A stretch of 64,000 bases of DNA from Serpentinicella alkaliphila (GTDB lineage Bacteria > Bacillota > Clostridia > Peptostreptococcales > Natronincolaceae), in NCBI RefSeq assembly GCF_018141405.1, contig NZ_CP058648.1, forward strand, positions 387,001-451,000, given 5' to 3'. Numbering within the stretch: the first letter of the stretch is position 1; each line of letters opens with the position of its first letter. Shown here one piece after another: positions 16,444-25,442 of this stretch. Under the pieces are notes generated by a model. The model was not told where the DNA came from and did no database searches. It saw only the letters and a list, made by a program, of their open reading frames with translations. The position numbers and the translations under genes were made by a program.

Positions 16444-17370
16444 ATGAACTTAACAGGAAGACATCTTATTGACCCTAATGATTTTACTATTGAAGAATTA
16501 CAAAAAGTTATAGACTTAGGGTTAGATATCTATAACAATCCTTCTAATTACTCAGATATCTGCAGGGGAAAAATTTTGGGTACATTATTTTACGAACCAA
16601 GTACACGAACTCGTTTAAGCTTTGAATCCGCAATGCTTAGAATGGGTGGTAGTGTGCTTGGTTTTTCTGATTCAAACACTAGCTCTGTTAGCAAGGGCGA
16701 AACTATTGCAGATACAATTAGAGTACTAGATGGGTATGCTGATGTATTAGTTATGAGACATCCTAGAGAGGGTGCCCCTAAACTGGCTTCTGAGTTTTCC
16801 TCAGTCCCTGTAATTAATGGGGGAGATGGTGGTCATCAGCATCCAACTCAAACATTGACTGACTTAGTTACTATACAGCATTATAGAGGAAAAATATCCA
16901 ATCTTAAGGTTGCATTCTGTGGGGACCTATTATTTGGAAGAACTGTGCACTCATTGCTTAAAACTTTAAGTCGTTTTCCACATATAAGCTTTGTTCTTAT
17001 ATCTCCTGAGCAGCTTAAAATACCTTCTCATCTTAGAGATGAAATTATTTCAAACACCAATGTTGAAATTATAGAAACTCAATCACTTGAAGATCATATT
17101 AATGAAGTTGACATCTTATATATGACTAGAATCCAAAAGGAAAGATTCTTTAATGAAGAAGAATACGTTAAACTAAAGGATAGCTATGTATTGTGTAAGG
17201 ATAAATTAAAAAATGCAAAAGAGGATTTATTAATATTACATCCCCTTCCTCGAGTTAATGAAATTAATTATGATGTAGATAGTGATCCTAGGGCTAAATA
17301 TTTCGAGCAAGCAAAATTAGGGGTCTACGCTAGAATGGCACTTATGGCATTAGTTTTGGGGGTGATTTAG
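16444..17370 (+). CDS. pyrB: Aspartate carbamoyltransferase catalytic subunit
   Basis: 308 residues, exactly the family length. It joins carbamoyl phosphate and aspartate in the second step of pyrimidine synthesis. Motifs visible: [20 protein letters not shown] (carbamoyl phosphate loop), [11 protein letters not shown] (the lysine loop from the neighbouring subunit), HPTQTLTDL, and [10 protein letters not shown]. The product is cytoplasmic and should form dodecamers with PyrI encoded 2 bp downstream. Controlled by the upstream PyrR site. Confidence 0.97.
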   Translation: MNLTGRHLIDPNDFTIEELQKVIDLGLDIYNNPSNYSDICRGKILGTLFYEPSTRTRLSFESAMLRMGGSVLGFSDSNTSSVSKGETIADTIRVLDGYADVLVMRHPREGAPKLASEFSSVPVINGGDGGHQHPTQTLTDLVTIQHYRGKISNLKVAFCGDLLFGRTVHSLLKTLSRFPHISFVLISPEQLKIPSHLRDEIISNTNVEIIETQSLEDHINEVDILYMTRIQKERFFNEEEYVKLKDSYVLCKDKLKNAKEDLLILHPLPRVNEINYDVDSDPRAKYFEQAKLGVYARMALMALVLGVI

Positions 17371-17372
17371 TA

Positions 17373-17801
17373 ATGTTAAAGGTTACTAGTATAGAAAGAG
17401 GTATTGTTATAGACCACATTTCATCTGGAAAAGGGCTTAAGATTTTTCAAAAGCTTAGTTTAGACAAATTGAATACCCCTGTAGTTCTATTAATGAATGT
17501 ACAAAGCAAAGAACTAGGAAAAAAAGATATTATAAAAATCCAAGACTTTATCGACCTTGACCTTAGAATATTAGGTCTTATTGATCCAAACATTACTATT
17601 AATATCATTGAAAAAGATCAAATAGTAGAGAAAAAGAAAGTTGAACTCCCACAAAAAGTAAAGGGCCTATTTCAGTGTAAAAATCCTAGATGTATTACAT
17701 CAATAGATACTTACGTTGAACCAGAGTTTACTTTAGCAAAAAATTCAAGAAGAAAATATAAATGTAGTTATTGTGAGGAGTTAACAGAATATAAACTATA
17801 G
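17373..17801 (+). CDS. pyrI: Aspartate carbamoyltransferase regulatory subunit
   Basis: 142 residues, somewhat shorter than the E. coli subunit (153). N-terminal nucleotide-binding part (ERGIVIDHISSGKGLKIFQK) and C-terminal zinc domain with four cysteines (FQCKNPRCITS...YKCSYCEEL). It carries feedback regulation by nucleotides and docks onto PyrB. The ATG follows GGGGGTGATTTAGTA at the end of pyrB, so the two are translated together. Confidence 0.95.
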   Translation: MLKVTSIERGIVIDHISSGKGLKIFQKLSLDKLNTPVVLLMNVQSKELGKKDIIKIQDFIDLDLRILGLIDPNITINIIEKDQIVEKKKVELPQKVKGLFQCKNPRCITSIDTYVEPEFTLAKNSRRKYKCSYCEELTEYKL

Positions 17802-17802
17802 T

Positions 17803-17840
17803 AATATAGCGGAGATCATCAATATCTCCGCTATTTTTAT
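17803..17840. terminator. Terminator between convergent pyrI and proB
   Basis: ATAGCGGAGAT, short loop, ATCTCCGCTAT and TTTTTATT. The hairpin serves pyrI and, with A-rich sequence on the other side, probably proA/proB as well. Confidence 0.9.
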
Positions 17841-18631
17841 TCCTTTGGTAGGAAAACAGTTGCTCTCTCATTACCATTTATTAAATTTGCTAAAATATTT
17901 TCTTTTTTACCATTCGCTAAGATCATCGGTATACCATAGCTATTTACGGTTTTTGCTGCTTCGATTTTAGTGGCAATACCGCCTGTTCCAAAACCATTTG
18001 TCTCACCAATTTCAATATTCTTTAGTAACTCTACTGGATCAGTTACTATCTCCAAAAACTTTGCGTCTGCATAAACCTTTGGATTTTTATTATATACTCC
18101 ATCTATATCACTAAATAAAATAAGTAAATCAGCATTCCATAAATTTGCAGTTAATGCCGCTAATGTGTCATTATCTCCAATTTTTATTTCCTCAACGCAC
18201 ACGGTGTCGTTTTCGTTAATTATTGGAATAACTCCTTCATCCACTAAAGTAAATAAAGTGTTTCTAATATTTAATGTTCTACTCCCATAAGAAAAATCAT
18301 CTCTTGTTAAAAGTAATTGCCCTATATGGATATCATGCTTTTCAAATTCTCTTCTATAGGCGTCCATAAGCTCTACCTGCCCAATTGCACATAAAGCCTG
18401 CTTATAATGAATATCTTCTTTTCTTAGCCAACGGCCAATAGTTGATACCCCTGCTATTCTAGCACCAGAAGAAACTATTACGATTTGCTTACCAAGCTTC
18501 ATAAGATCATTAACTTGTGAACTTAATCTATCTAAAAACTCTTTATTTATTGTACCATCATCGTTAGATAAAGTATTGCTACCTATTTTTATTACAATTT
18601 TTCTGCTCTTCTTTAATAACTCTGCTATCAT
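17837..18631 (-). CDS. proB: Glutamate 5-kinase
   Basis: About 264 residues: the amino-acid-kinase domain alone, without the C-terminal PUA domain of the 370-residue E. coli form, as in many clostridia. Motifs: IVIKIGSNTLSNDDG, IVSSGARIAGVS, NENDTVCVEEIKIGDNDTLA and FGTGGIATKIEAAK. It phosphorylates glutamate in the first step of proline synthesis. The ATG at 18631 is spaced correctly from AGAGG; the upstream TTG is not. It is the second gene after proA under the proline T-box. Confidence 0.95.
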   Translation of the reverse strand: MIAELLKKSRKIVIKIGSNTLSNDDGTINKEFLDRLSSQVNDLMKLGKQIVIVSSGARIAGVSTIGRWLRKEDIHYKQALCAIGQVELMDAYRREFEKHDIHIGQLLLTRDDFSYGSRTLNIRNTLFTLVDEGVIPIINENDTVCVEEIKIGDNDTLAALTANLWNADLLILFSDIDGVYNKNPKVYADAKFLEIVTDPVELLKNIEIGETNGFGTGGIATKIEAAKTVNSYGIPMILANGKKENILANLINGNERATVFLPKE

Positions 18632-18640
18632 ACTCAACCT

Positions 18641-19882
18641 CTATTCTCTTATTTGTCCATTACCCATAATAGTATACTTAACAGTAACCAATTCGTTTAA
18701 TCCCATAGGCCCTCTTGCATGCATTTTTTGTGTGCTTATTCCCATTTCTGCACCAAAACCGAATTGAGATCCATCTGTAAATCTAGTAGATGCATTCACA
18801 TATACTGCCGCCGCATCAACCTCTCTTAGAAATCTATTTGCATTATTTAAATTCTCTGTAACAATTGCTTCCGAATGCTTAGTACCATATTTATTTACAT
18901 GCTCGATCGCCTCATCGATACTATCTACAATTCTTACAGCAACTATAAAATCTAAATATTCTATAGACCAATCCTCTTCTGTAGCCTCATTCATATTCAC
19001 TATGGATCGACTTTTCTCACAACCCCTTAGTTCCACCCTATCTGCAATTCTATTATTAAGTTTTGGCAATATCTCATTAGCAATATTTTTGTGAATTAAA
19101 ATTGTTTCACAGGCATTGCATACTCCTGCCCTTTGAGTTTTAGCATTTTCTATAATATTTAATGCCTTCCCAATATCTCCAGATTCGTCAACGAATACAT
19201 GGCAATTCCCAACCCCTGTTTCGATTGTAGGAACTGTTGCATGTTTAACTACAAACTGGATAAGCTCATCTCCACCTCTAGGAATTATTAAATCGATATA
19301 TTGATTTAATATTAACATTTCTTTAACCACAGCTCTATCTACATCATCAATAAATCCTATTACATCTTCTGTAATTGAGCTATTTCTTAAGCCTTCCTTA
19401 ACAGCCATTACTAAAGCTCTATTTGAATGAATCGCTGTTGAACTTCCTCTAAGTAAAATACAGTTTCCACTTTTTAAAGTTAATGCAAATGCATCTATAG
19501 TTACATTAGGTCTTGATTCGTAAATTATACCAATTACCCCAATTGGTACTGTCATTTTGCTAATAGTTAATCCGTTCTCTAAAGTCCAAACATCGTTACT
19601 TTTCCAAACTGGATCCTTAAGATCAATTATTGTATTAATCCCTTCAATCATATCTTCTATTCTTTTTTTGTCTAGACTCAGCCTGTCAATTAGACTTTCT
19701 TTCATCCCCGTTGCTCGAGCATTTTCTATATCTTTTTTATTCTCTTGTAAAATAAATTCAGTATTTTTTTGTAAACTTAAAGCTACTTGTGCTAATGCTT
19801 TATTTTTTTCCCTAGTATCTGCAATAACTAAAACTTGAGTTGCTTTTTTTAATTTCTTACAGGTCTCTATTAACTGTGACAT
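18641..19882 (-). CDS. proA: Gamma-glutamyl phosphate reductase
   Basis: About 413 residues, normal for ProA. It reduces gamma-glutamyl phosphate with NADPH to glutamate semialdehyde. Aldehyde-dehydrogenase fold with the catalytic cysteine in AGVCNACETILIHK, plus YESRPNVTIDAFAL and the C-terminal GFGAEMGISTQKMHARGPMG signature. The frame runs up to 19939 into the T-box terminator, but GGAGTGAAGAAA precedes the ATG at 19882, so that is the start. It is separated from proB by 9 bp. Confidence 0.96.
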   Translation of the reverse strand: MSQLIETCKKLKKATQVLVIADTREKNKALAQVALSLQKNTEFILQENKKDIENARATGMKESLIDRLSLDKKRIEDMIEGINTIIDLKDPVWKSNDVWTLENGLTISKMTVPIGVIGIIYESRPNVTIDAFALTLKSGNCILLRGSSTAIHSNRALVMAVKEGLRNSSITEDVIGFIDDVDRAVVKEMLILNQYIDLIIPRGGDELIQFVVKHATVPTIETGVGNCHVFVDESGDIGKALNIIENAKTQRAGVCNACETILIHKNIANEILPKLNNRIADRVELRGCEKSRSIVNMNEATEEDWSIEYLDFIVAVRIVDSIDEAIEHVNKYGTKHSEAIVTENLNNANRFLREVDAAAVYVNASTRFTDGSQFGFGAEMGISTQKMHARGPMGLNELVTVKYTIMGNGQIRE

Positions 19883-19930
19883 TTTCTTCACTCCTTTTTC
19901 CAATTTATTATTTGTTTTAAAGACACAAAA

Positions 19931-20140
19931 AACTCTCATCCCTGAAAAAACAGGGACGAGAGTTATATTACCCGCGGTACCACCCTGAGTAGCTAAAATA
20001 GCTCACTCTATGTAATCGTAACGTGATTACCCTCGTAATGACTTATATCATCATATGCTCAAGAGTGGGTTCAAAAAGTTAAGTTTATAGGACTTTCACC
20101 AATATCCTACTCTCTGTAAAACATCACTTTTTTAATATTC
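19931..20140 (-). promoter_or_regulatory. T-box riboswitch for proline, upstream of proAB
   Basis: On the minus strand the invariant T-box sequence AGGGTGGTACCGCGGG (19971-19986) is followed by a strong terminator hairpin (ACTCTC-TCCCTG pairing, 19931-19964) and a T run. The upstream stem I region has AGAGAG pairing with CTCTT, and the specifier segment GAACCCACTC (20063-20072 on the plus strand) reads CCC or CCA, both proline codons. Uncharged tRNA-Pro should block termination and turn on proA and proB. Confidence 0.95.
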
Positions 20141-20217
20141 TCCGTCAAAGCATTTATCAATTATCAAATTATATTTGTTATATTATATATAAAATCAGTT
20201 TTTATGTCAATTTAATT

Positions 20218-21564
20218 TTAATTAGCCTTAATCGGTGTATATTCATAATTATATTGTATAGGCAATGCAATTTTAACGCTAAATTCATTTTCTAAATCTT
20301 GAATTTTTATTGAACCTTCATATTTCTTTACGACCTGCTTAATATTGAACAAACCATAACCATGATTAGTTGAATCTTCTTTAGTAGTATATCTTTCCTT
20401 ATTCTCATTACAAACAAATACATCTGCCAGTTTACTATTAACTATTTTTATAATAAAATTTGTTTCCTTTATATAGATATTTGCAAAAATATATCTTTCG
20501 TTTTCTTCTTTTTTCAAACAGGCTTCAATAGCATTATCTAATAAATTTCCTAATACTACAGTTAAATCAATTAAATCGTAGGGTAGTTCTTTAGGTATGT
20601 TTACATCTATTTCCATATCTATATTATCACGTAATGCCCTTTCCATTTTCACATTTATAAGGGCGGCTATAATAGGGTGATTTATATCAATTATTCTACT
20701 ATTCCATGAAACACGCTCAGCTAAGGATTTTAAATATTCCTTAGCTTCAGCTATTTTATCTAAATAGATAAGTCCGTAAATTGTACTAATATAATTATTA
20801 AAATCATGTTTTTGAGCCTTCATTGTGTCGAACATCTCTTCTATACTTTTAGTGTAAACTAACTGATTTTTATATTCCTTTTCTTTCATTTCCCAAAGCA
20901 TTTCTTTTTGTGATTGGATAAGGATTTTTCTTATACTCCAAAAGACCAATGCACTAAATACTATCACCCCAATAATTACTCCTGTAAACTTAATGAAAGA
21001 AGTAAAACTAAACGAACCAGTCTTGACTAAAACAGAGAAAGCCACAAATATTATTAAAATATTAAAAAATAATAGAGATAAAAATAGGTAAAATTGTTTT
21101 TTTTCTACATGTCGCAAAATATCTAATTTGCTAATAAGATATTTTACTACTATTAAAAATAATGATTTGGATATTACTATGCCTATAATTCTATATACAT
21201 TTGACTCTGTTAATATACTCGGTGATATTCTAAATATTGCTACAATTAATCCTATGGAAATTATCTCCATAACAAAGTTTAACATTAATCCAACAATAAT
21301 AAAAAAGTATAGTTTTAATATGTTTTTTTTAAAATACAAATAAAAAATGATTCCTGCTGTTACGTACATGATAACAAACCCTAAAAAGTTGGCATATCCT
21401 AAAAAAACGTTCACAGCTGTATTAAATACAGCTTGAAGTAATACAATGTATACTGCACTTAATAGTTTGTTTATTCTAACATTAAAGATTATAACTAGAA
21501 AGTAGAAAATTAATGCTACATCAATAATACTTATTAAAAGTGAAAAAAAGATAGAATTAGGCAC
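20218..21564 (-). CDS. agrC: AgrC-like sensor histidine kinase
   Basis: 448 residues: about six N-terminal membrane segments (residues 1-215) and a cytoplasmic GHKL kinase. The H-box KAQKHDFNNYISTIYGL is of the AgrC/HPK10 type. The ATPase part has DLTVVLGNLLDNAIEACLKK (N-box) and a glycine-rich GYGLFNIKQVVKKYEGSI. It should detect the cyclic peptide made by AgrBD and phosphorylate the response regulator whose gene precedes it by 11 bp. It starts with a GTG after GGGGTGG. Confidence 0.85.
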   Translation of the reverse strand: MPNSIFFSLLISIIDVALIFYFLVIIFNVRINKLLSAVYIVLLQAVFNTAVNVFLGYANFLGFVIMYVTAGIIFYLYFKKNILKLYFFIIVGLMLNFVMEIISIGLIVAIFRISPSILTESNVYRIIGIVISKSLFLIVVKYLISKLDILRHVEKKQFYLFLSLLFFNILIIFVAFSVLVKTGSFSFTSFIKFTGVIIGVIVFSALVFWSIRKILIQSQKEMLWEMKEKEYKNQLVYTKSIEEMFDTMKAQKHDFNNYISTIYGLIYLDKIAEAKEYLKSLAERVSWNSRIIDINHPIIAALINVKMERALRDNIDMEIDVNIPKELPYDLIDLTVVLGNLLDNAIEACLKKEENERYIFANIYIKETNFIIKIVNSKLADVFVCNENKERYTTKEDSTNHGYGLFNIKQVVKKYEGSIKIQDLENEFSVKIALPIQYNYEYTPIKAN

Positions 21565-21575
21565 TGAACCACCCC

Positions 21576-22298
21576 TTAGATTAATTGCTTTTCAAGTTGC
21601 ATTACTACACTCTTTTTATATCTTCTACTTACTGGGACAGTCTTTTCAATATCTCTAAAAAAAATCTCATCTTTTCTAAACAAAAAAAGTTTATTCATGT
21701 TTACCAAATAACCTTGATGACATTGTAAAAAACACACATCCTCTAACTGACATTCTAAATCTCGAATTGTTCCATTAAACATAAAATTTCCTTTATGAGA
21801 ATAAATCTTTATCTTCCTTTGCTGTTTTTCAAAGAAAAAAATTTCATCGTATTTTAGACGAATAATTTCATCTTTATTTCTAACAACAAAATAGTCATTT
21901 TTACCTTTGTATGCCCTACTTTCATCTACTCTTCTTAAAGCCTTATCCAGCGTAATATTAAACTCATCCTCATATATAGGTTTTATTACATAGTCTAGAG
22001 ACTTGACTGAAAATGCGTCCAAAGCATACCCTTTATAGCCTGTTAAAAATATAATAACTATCTCATCATTTATTTTTCTAATCTCTCTAGCAACTTCAAT
22101 GCCATTCATACCCTTCATTTCTATATCTAGAAAAATAATATCAATTTTCTTACACCTTATTATTTCTAAAAGTTTTTCGCCTTCATATGTCTTAATTATT
22201 TCTTTATCATATCTTTTAATTGGACTCTTTAATATATACTTGTAAATTAAATCTACTTGTACATGATCATCATCACATATAGCTATAGTAAGATACAT
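21576..22298 (-). CDS. agrA: AgrA-like LytTR response regulator
   Basis: About 240 residues. Receiver domain (AICDDDHVQVD, phospho-acceptor Asp in IDIIFLDIEMKGMNGIE, Lys in DYVIKPIYEDE) followed by a LytTR DNA-binding domain (about 145-240: DEIFFFEKQQRKIKIYSHKG, FLQCHQGYLVNMNKLF, VPVSRRYKKSVV). Homologues bind paired sites upstream of agr promoters. The ATG at 22298 is preferred because the upstream GTG lies within the GGAGTG ribosome site. Separated from agrD by a terminator-like hairpin, so agrA and agrC may be transcribed apart from agrBD or by read-through. Confidence 0.9.
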   Translation of the reverse strand: MYLTIAICDDDHVQVDLIYKYILKSPIKRYDKEIIKTYEGEKLLEIIRCKKIDIIFLDIEMKGMNGIEVAREIRKINDEIVIIFLTGYKGYALDAFSVKSLDYVIKPIYEDEFNITLDKALRRVDESRAYKGKNDYFVVRNKDEIIRLKYDEIFFFEKQQRKIKIYSHKGNFMFNGTIRDLECQLEDVCFLQCHQGYLVNMNKLFLFRKDEIFFRDIEKTVPVSRRYKKSVVMQLEKQLI

Positions 22299-22473
22299 TC
22301 TAATCACTCCATTAGCAATAGTCCTTGAAGTACTTCGAAAAGCAATTTATACATATTTTACACCTTATGTTATATTTATACATTTTATCTTAATAATAAT
22401 CTTTTTTGCATTTGTATTCAAGTCTTTTTAAAAAATAAGCCAATACTACTGACCAACATCAATTAAAGATAAA

Positions 22474-22516
22474 AATAATAAAAGAAGTAGATTTAAATAA
22501 AATCCACTTCTTTTAT
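22474..22516 (-). terminator. Hairpin between agrD and agrA
   Basis: AATAATAAAAGAAGT and its complement ACTTCTTTTATTATT form a long, AT-rich hairpin just after the agrD stop. It looks like a partial terminator that could set a high agrBD to agrAC ratio. Confidence 0.7.
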
Positions 22517-22532
22517 TATTGAATGATTACTA

Positions 22533-22664
22533 CTAAAATTTTCTTAATTTTTCTGGGAACTTTGGTTGATGATAGAATCCCCAACAGTTGATACCCGCTC
22601 CTAAATTTGCTACAACTAAAGCTAAAGCGGCGAAACTTCCTAATAAGTATTTCTTATTTTTCAT
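22533..22664 (-). CDS. agrD: AgrD-type cyclic lactone autoinducer precursor
   Basis: 43 residues, too short for most gene callers. N-terminal amphipathic/hydrophobic leader (MKNKKYLLGSFAALALVVAN), a central cysteine segment GINCWGFYH and a charged tail HQPKFPEKLRKF, the exact plan of AgrD peptides. The mature signal is probably a thiolactone ring from Cys27 to an aromatic residue a few positions on (CWGFY is the simplest candidate). Its ATG overlaps the 3' end of agrB by 11 bp, so the two are coupled. Confidence 0.92.
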   Translation of the reverse strand: MKNKKYLLGSFAALALVVANLGAGINCWGFYHQPKFPEKLRKF

Positions 22665-23271
22665 TTAACTCCACCTCCTTTATATTAGTTTTTGTAACCC
22701 ATTTATATAAGTTTGTTGCAAAGGGAGTTATGCTAAATGTTTCACTTAATATAGCGAGTATTGCAATGCTGCAGTATTTATTTAAACTTGGGTTCGCAAA
22801 AAAGGCTGTTGTAATTAAAATGAGTAAAATTATAAATACCATTCTGCTTCTTTTTGTATATATAATAATTTCATCTTTATTCAAAGGTTTATTCGGTGTG
22901 TCTACTGGTGCATAAATATATATAAGAATTCCGCAAATATATAATATGGCAAAAAGAATAAACCCGTTAGTCAGCAGCGGTGCCAAATATATAGATCCAA
23001 AATTAAAAACTATTGTAACTAATAAACAAGTAAAGTAGTTATCTGCATGAACCCCACCAGCGTTAACTCTTAATGATGCAAAAACACTTAAAAACAATAT
23101 GGTCTCTGGGACTACTTTTAGAATAAAAGCTATGAGGAGTATTACTATCCCCTTTACTATAGTTGCTACTAACAACTGTAGCCCATATCGGTATATATCT
23201 TCATTGTCATTATCTATAATTTGATTATCATTAAATTTTTTTAAAGTTTCATTAACGATAAATTCAATCAT
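22654..23271 (-). CDS. agrB: AgrB-type autoinducer processing membrane protease
   Basis: 205 residues with four to six membrane segments. The catalytic pair is visible: His in RVNAGGVHADNYFTC and Cys seven residues on in the same stretch. AgrB cleaves the C-terminal tail of AgrD and closes the thiolactone ring at the cytoplasmic face of the membrane. CAGGGGGATTAAA precedes the ATG. First gene of the agr cluster, with a promoter about 20-50 bp upstream. Confidence 0.95.
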   Translation of the reverse strand: MIEFIVNETLKKFNDNQIIDNDNEDIYRYGLQLLVATIVKGIVILLIAFILKVVPETILFLSVFASLRVNAGGVHADNYFTCLLVTIVFNFGSIYLAPLLTNGFILFAILYICGILIYIYAPVDTPNKPLNKDEIIIYTKRSRMVFIILLILITTAFFANPSLNKYCSIAILAILSETFSITPFATNLYKWVTKTNIKEVELNEK

Positions 23272-23295
23272 TTTAATCCCCCTGTTTTTTATTTA

Positions 23296-23323
23296 AATAT
23301 AACATCTATTACATTTTTTTCAA
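23296..23323 (-). promoter_or_regulatory. Probable agrBD promoter
   Basis: On the minus strand TTGAAA (23318-23323), a 16-bp spacer and TATATT (23296-23301), just upstream of agrB. Possible AgrA sites further upstream (around 23335-23370) could not be assigned with confidence. Confidence 0.5.
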
Positions 23324-23528
23324 TATGTTGTGCATAAGTGGTCATTTTTTTGTCCTATTTGGCATGTTTTTAGATAAAAAATAAAGTTTTGTCGATTAAT
23401 GCATTAAATTATCTTTAGTATGTTATTTACAATAATGCATTTTTTGTTTTAACCTAATAATCCTGGGTATACTTACACATGTAAATAAATATAATAAATA
23501 TATCTATAGACAGAAGGGAGCAATCAAT

Positions 23529-23687
23529 ATGAAATATGAATGTACACCATGTGGATACATCTATGATCCAGCAGTAGGTGATCCAGACTCAGGTATTCAA
23601 CCAGGAACTAAATTTGAAGATATTCCAGATGATTGGGTTTGTCCAGTATGTGGAGTTACAAAGGATATGTTTGAGCCAGTTCAATAA
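23529..23687 (+). CDS. Rubredoxin
   Basis: 52 residues, the classic clostridial size. Both metal-binding knuckles are present: [15 protein letters not shown] and [11 protein letters not shown], which bind one Fe through four cysteines. It is a cytoplasmic electron carrier, often serving oxygen- or superoxide-detoxifying enzymes in anaerobes. AGAAGGGAG precedes the ATG. It is monocistronic, flanked by the divergent agr cluster and its own terminator. Confidence 0.97.
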   Translation: MKYECTPCGYIYDPAVGDPDSGIQPGTKFEDIPDDWVCPVCGVTKDMFEPVQ

Positions 23688-23693
23688 TTAGAA

Positions 23694-23722
23694 AGGAAGA
23701 GAATGTTCTCTTCTTTTTTATT
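23694..23722 (+). terminator. Rubredoxin terminator
   Basis: GAAGAGAA-TG-TTCTCTTC hairpin (23696-23713) followed by a T run. Confidence 0.85.
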
Positions 23723-23856
23723 TTTTTGGATTTTCTTTGTTTTATTTTTTAATAATATTTACAATATTATTATTTTTGTATAGAATATACTGAATATGGT
23801 TTAATGTATCAGTACTTAAAAAGCTTTGTATTTTTTAATCTGTTAGGAGGCATTGC

Positions 23857-24798
23857 ATGACTAAACAACTGAAAGCTAATTTATCACTCTTATTTATTAC
23901 AATAATTTGGGGTTCATCATTTATATTAACTAAAAATTCATTGAATCACCTACCCACATATAATTTTTTAGCTATTCGCTTTATTATATCTAGTTTCATA
24001 TCCATAATAATATTTAGAAAAAAACTTATATCGGTTGATGCGCCCACTATTAAATACGGTATATTAACAGGTTTAGTTTTGTTTGCCGGATATGCATTTC
24101 AAACTGTGGGATTAAATTACACAACTGCATCAAAATCTGGATTTATTACTGGGTTTAGTGTGGTTATCGTACCAGTTTTTTCTGCATTTCTTCTAAAATC
24201 AAAACCTACTAAACCTGCTATAATTGGAGTAATCTTTGCAATTATTGGTTTAGGCTTCTTAACCTTAGATTCAAATATTAGTCTTAATATAGGAGACCTT
24301 TACACATTAATTTGTGCTTTAGCATTTGCCTTACACATTATTTCAATTAGTAAATTTACGGTGAAATGTGACTCAATAAATTTGGCTGTAATTCAAATAT
24401 TCGTTGTTGGTATTTTAAGTCTATTATTTAGTTTTGTGCTTGAAAAACCCACAATTCCAACGGGCATAAATATTTGGATAAATATTGTAATATTAGCAGT
24501 TCTAGCTACTACAATTGCCTTTTTAATACAAACTACTATGCAAAAGTATACAACAGCCACTCATACAGCTCTAATTTTAAGTGCCGAACCAGTTTTTTCT
24601 GCTTTCTTTGCCTTCTTAATAGCCGGCGAGATGCTACCTTCTGGAGGCATTTTGGGTAGTGCACTAATTCTTTCAGGTATGTTAATATCAGAGTTAGATT
24701 GGAACAATATATTACACTATTTAAAAAATAGGGAGTTATTTATTTCAATAGCTAATAATTTAAAAAATCAAGCTATTACGACAAAGAGTGGAAGATAG
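23857..24798 (+). CDS. EamA/DMT-family transporter
   Basis: 313 residues with ten predicted membrane segments in two EamA repeats. Family marks: LLFITIIWGSSFILTKNSL at the N-terminus, GLNYTTASKSGFITGFSVV at the end of the first repeat, and ATHTALILSAEPVFSAFFA in the second. These are drug/metabolite exporters or amino-acid and nucleotide-derivative transporters; the substrate cannot be told. TAGGAGG precedes the ATG. Stand-alone gene ending in a shared terminator. Confidence 0.88.
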   Translation: MTKQLKANLSLLFITIIWGSSFILTKNSLNHLPTYNFLAIRFIISSFISIIIFRKKLISVDAPTIKYGILTGLVLFAGYAFQTVGLNYTTASKSGFITGFSVVIVPVFSAFLLKSKPTKPAIIGVIFAIIGLGFLTLDSNISLNIGDLYTLICALAFALHIISISKFTVKCDSINLAVIQIFVVGILSLLFSFVLEKPTIPTGINIWINIVILAVLATTIAFLIQTTMQKYTTATHTALILSAEPVFSAFFAFLIAGEMLPSGGILGSALILSGMLISELDWNNILHYLKNRELFISIANNLKNQAITTKSGR

Positions 24799-24818
24799 TC
24801 ATCTTCCACTCTTTTTTA
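24783..24818. terminator. Terminator between the DMT transporter and engB
   Basis: AAAGAGTGGAAGAT, loop AGTC, ATCTTCCACTCTTT and a further T run on the + strand; it overlaps the end of convergent engB. Confidence 0.9.
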
Positions 24819-25442
24819 TATTTCTCCCTGTTCTTCAATTGTTATGTTTAATTGATTTTCTATGAATAGACTTTCAAGAGCCCCCCACAGTTTATCAATT
24901 CCAAGTTTTTTTAATGAAGATATAGGTACAATTTGGGCATTAGTAGGCATTCCTAATGTTTCCCTAATAACTTTCATACTCTTTTGCTGTTGGTTCTTTG
25001 ATATTTTATCTGACTTTGTAGCGATTACAATACTACCATATCCATATTGTCTAAGCCAATTATACATAAGCACATCATCTTCTGATGGGGTATGTCTAAT
25101 ATCCACTAGTAACAATACCTCTTGAAGTGCATTGCGAGTAGAAAGATATGTTTCTATCATTTTTCCCCAGGCTGCCCTATCAGACCTTGCAACCTTCGCG
25201 TAACCATAACCCGGTAAATCCACTAGATAAAATTCTTTATTAATTATATAAAAGTTTATTGTTCTTGTTTTACCAGGATTTGCACTAACTCTGGCTAGAT
25301 TTTTCCTATTTAAAATAGTATTTATTGTTGATGACTTCCCTACATTAGATCTACCAATCATCGCTATCTCAGGTAAATCATCTGCAGGATACTGAGATGG
25401 CATAACAGCTGTTATTGCTATATCTGACGTTTTAACCTTCAT
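24816..25442 (-). CDS. engB: Ribosome biogenesis GTPase YsxC/EngB
   Basis: 208 residues, normal length. GTPase motifs: G1 [11 protein letters not shown]2 region [10 protein letters not shown]3 [13 protein letters not shown]4 IATKSDK. It is needed for assembly of the 50S ribosomal subunit in Bacillus. The start overlaps the end of lon by 11 bp, the usual lon-ysxC pairing in Firmicutes. Confidence 0.96.
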   Translation of the reverse strand: MKVKTSDIAITAVMPSQYPADDLPEIAMIGRSNVGKSSTINTILNRKNLARVSANPGKTRTINFYIINKEFYLVDLPGYGYAKVARSDRAAWGKMIETYLSTRNALQEVLLLVDIRHTPSEDDVLMYNWLRQYGYGSIVIATKSDKISKNQQQKSMKVIRETLGMPTNAQIVPISSLKKLGIDKLWGALESLFIENQLNITIEEQGEI

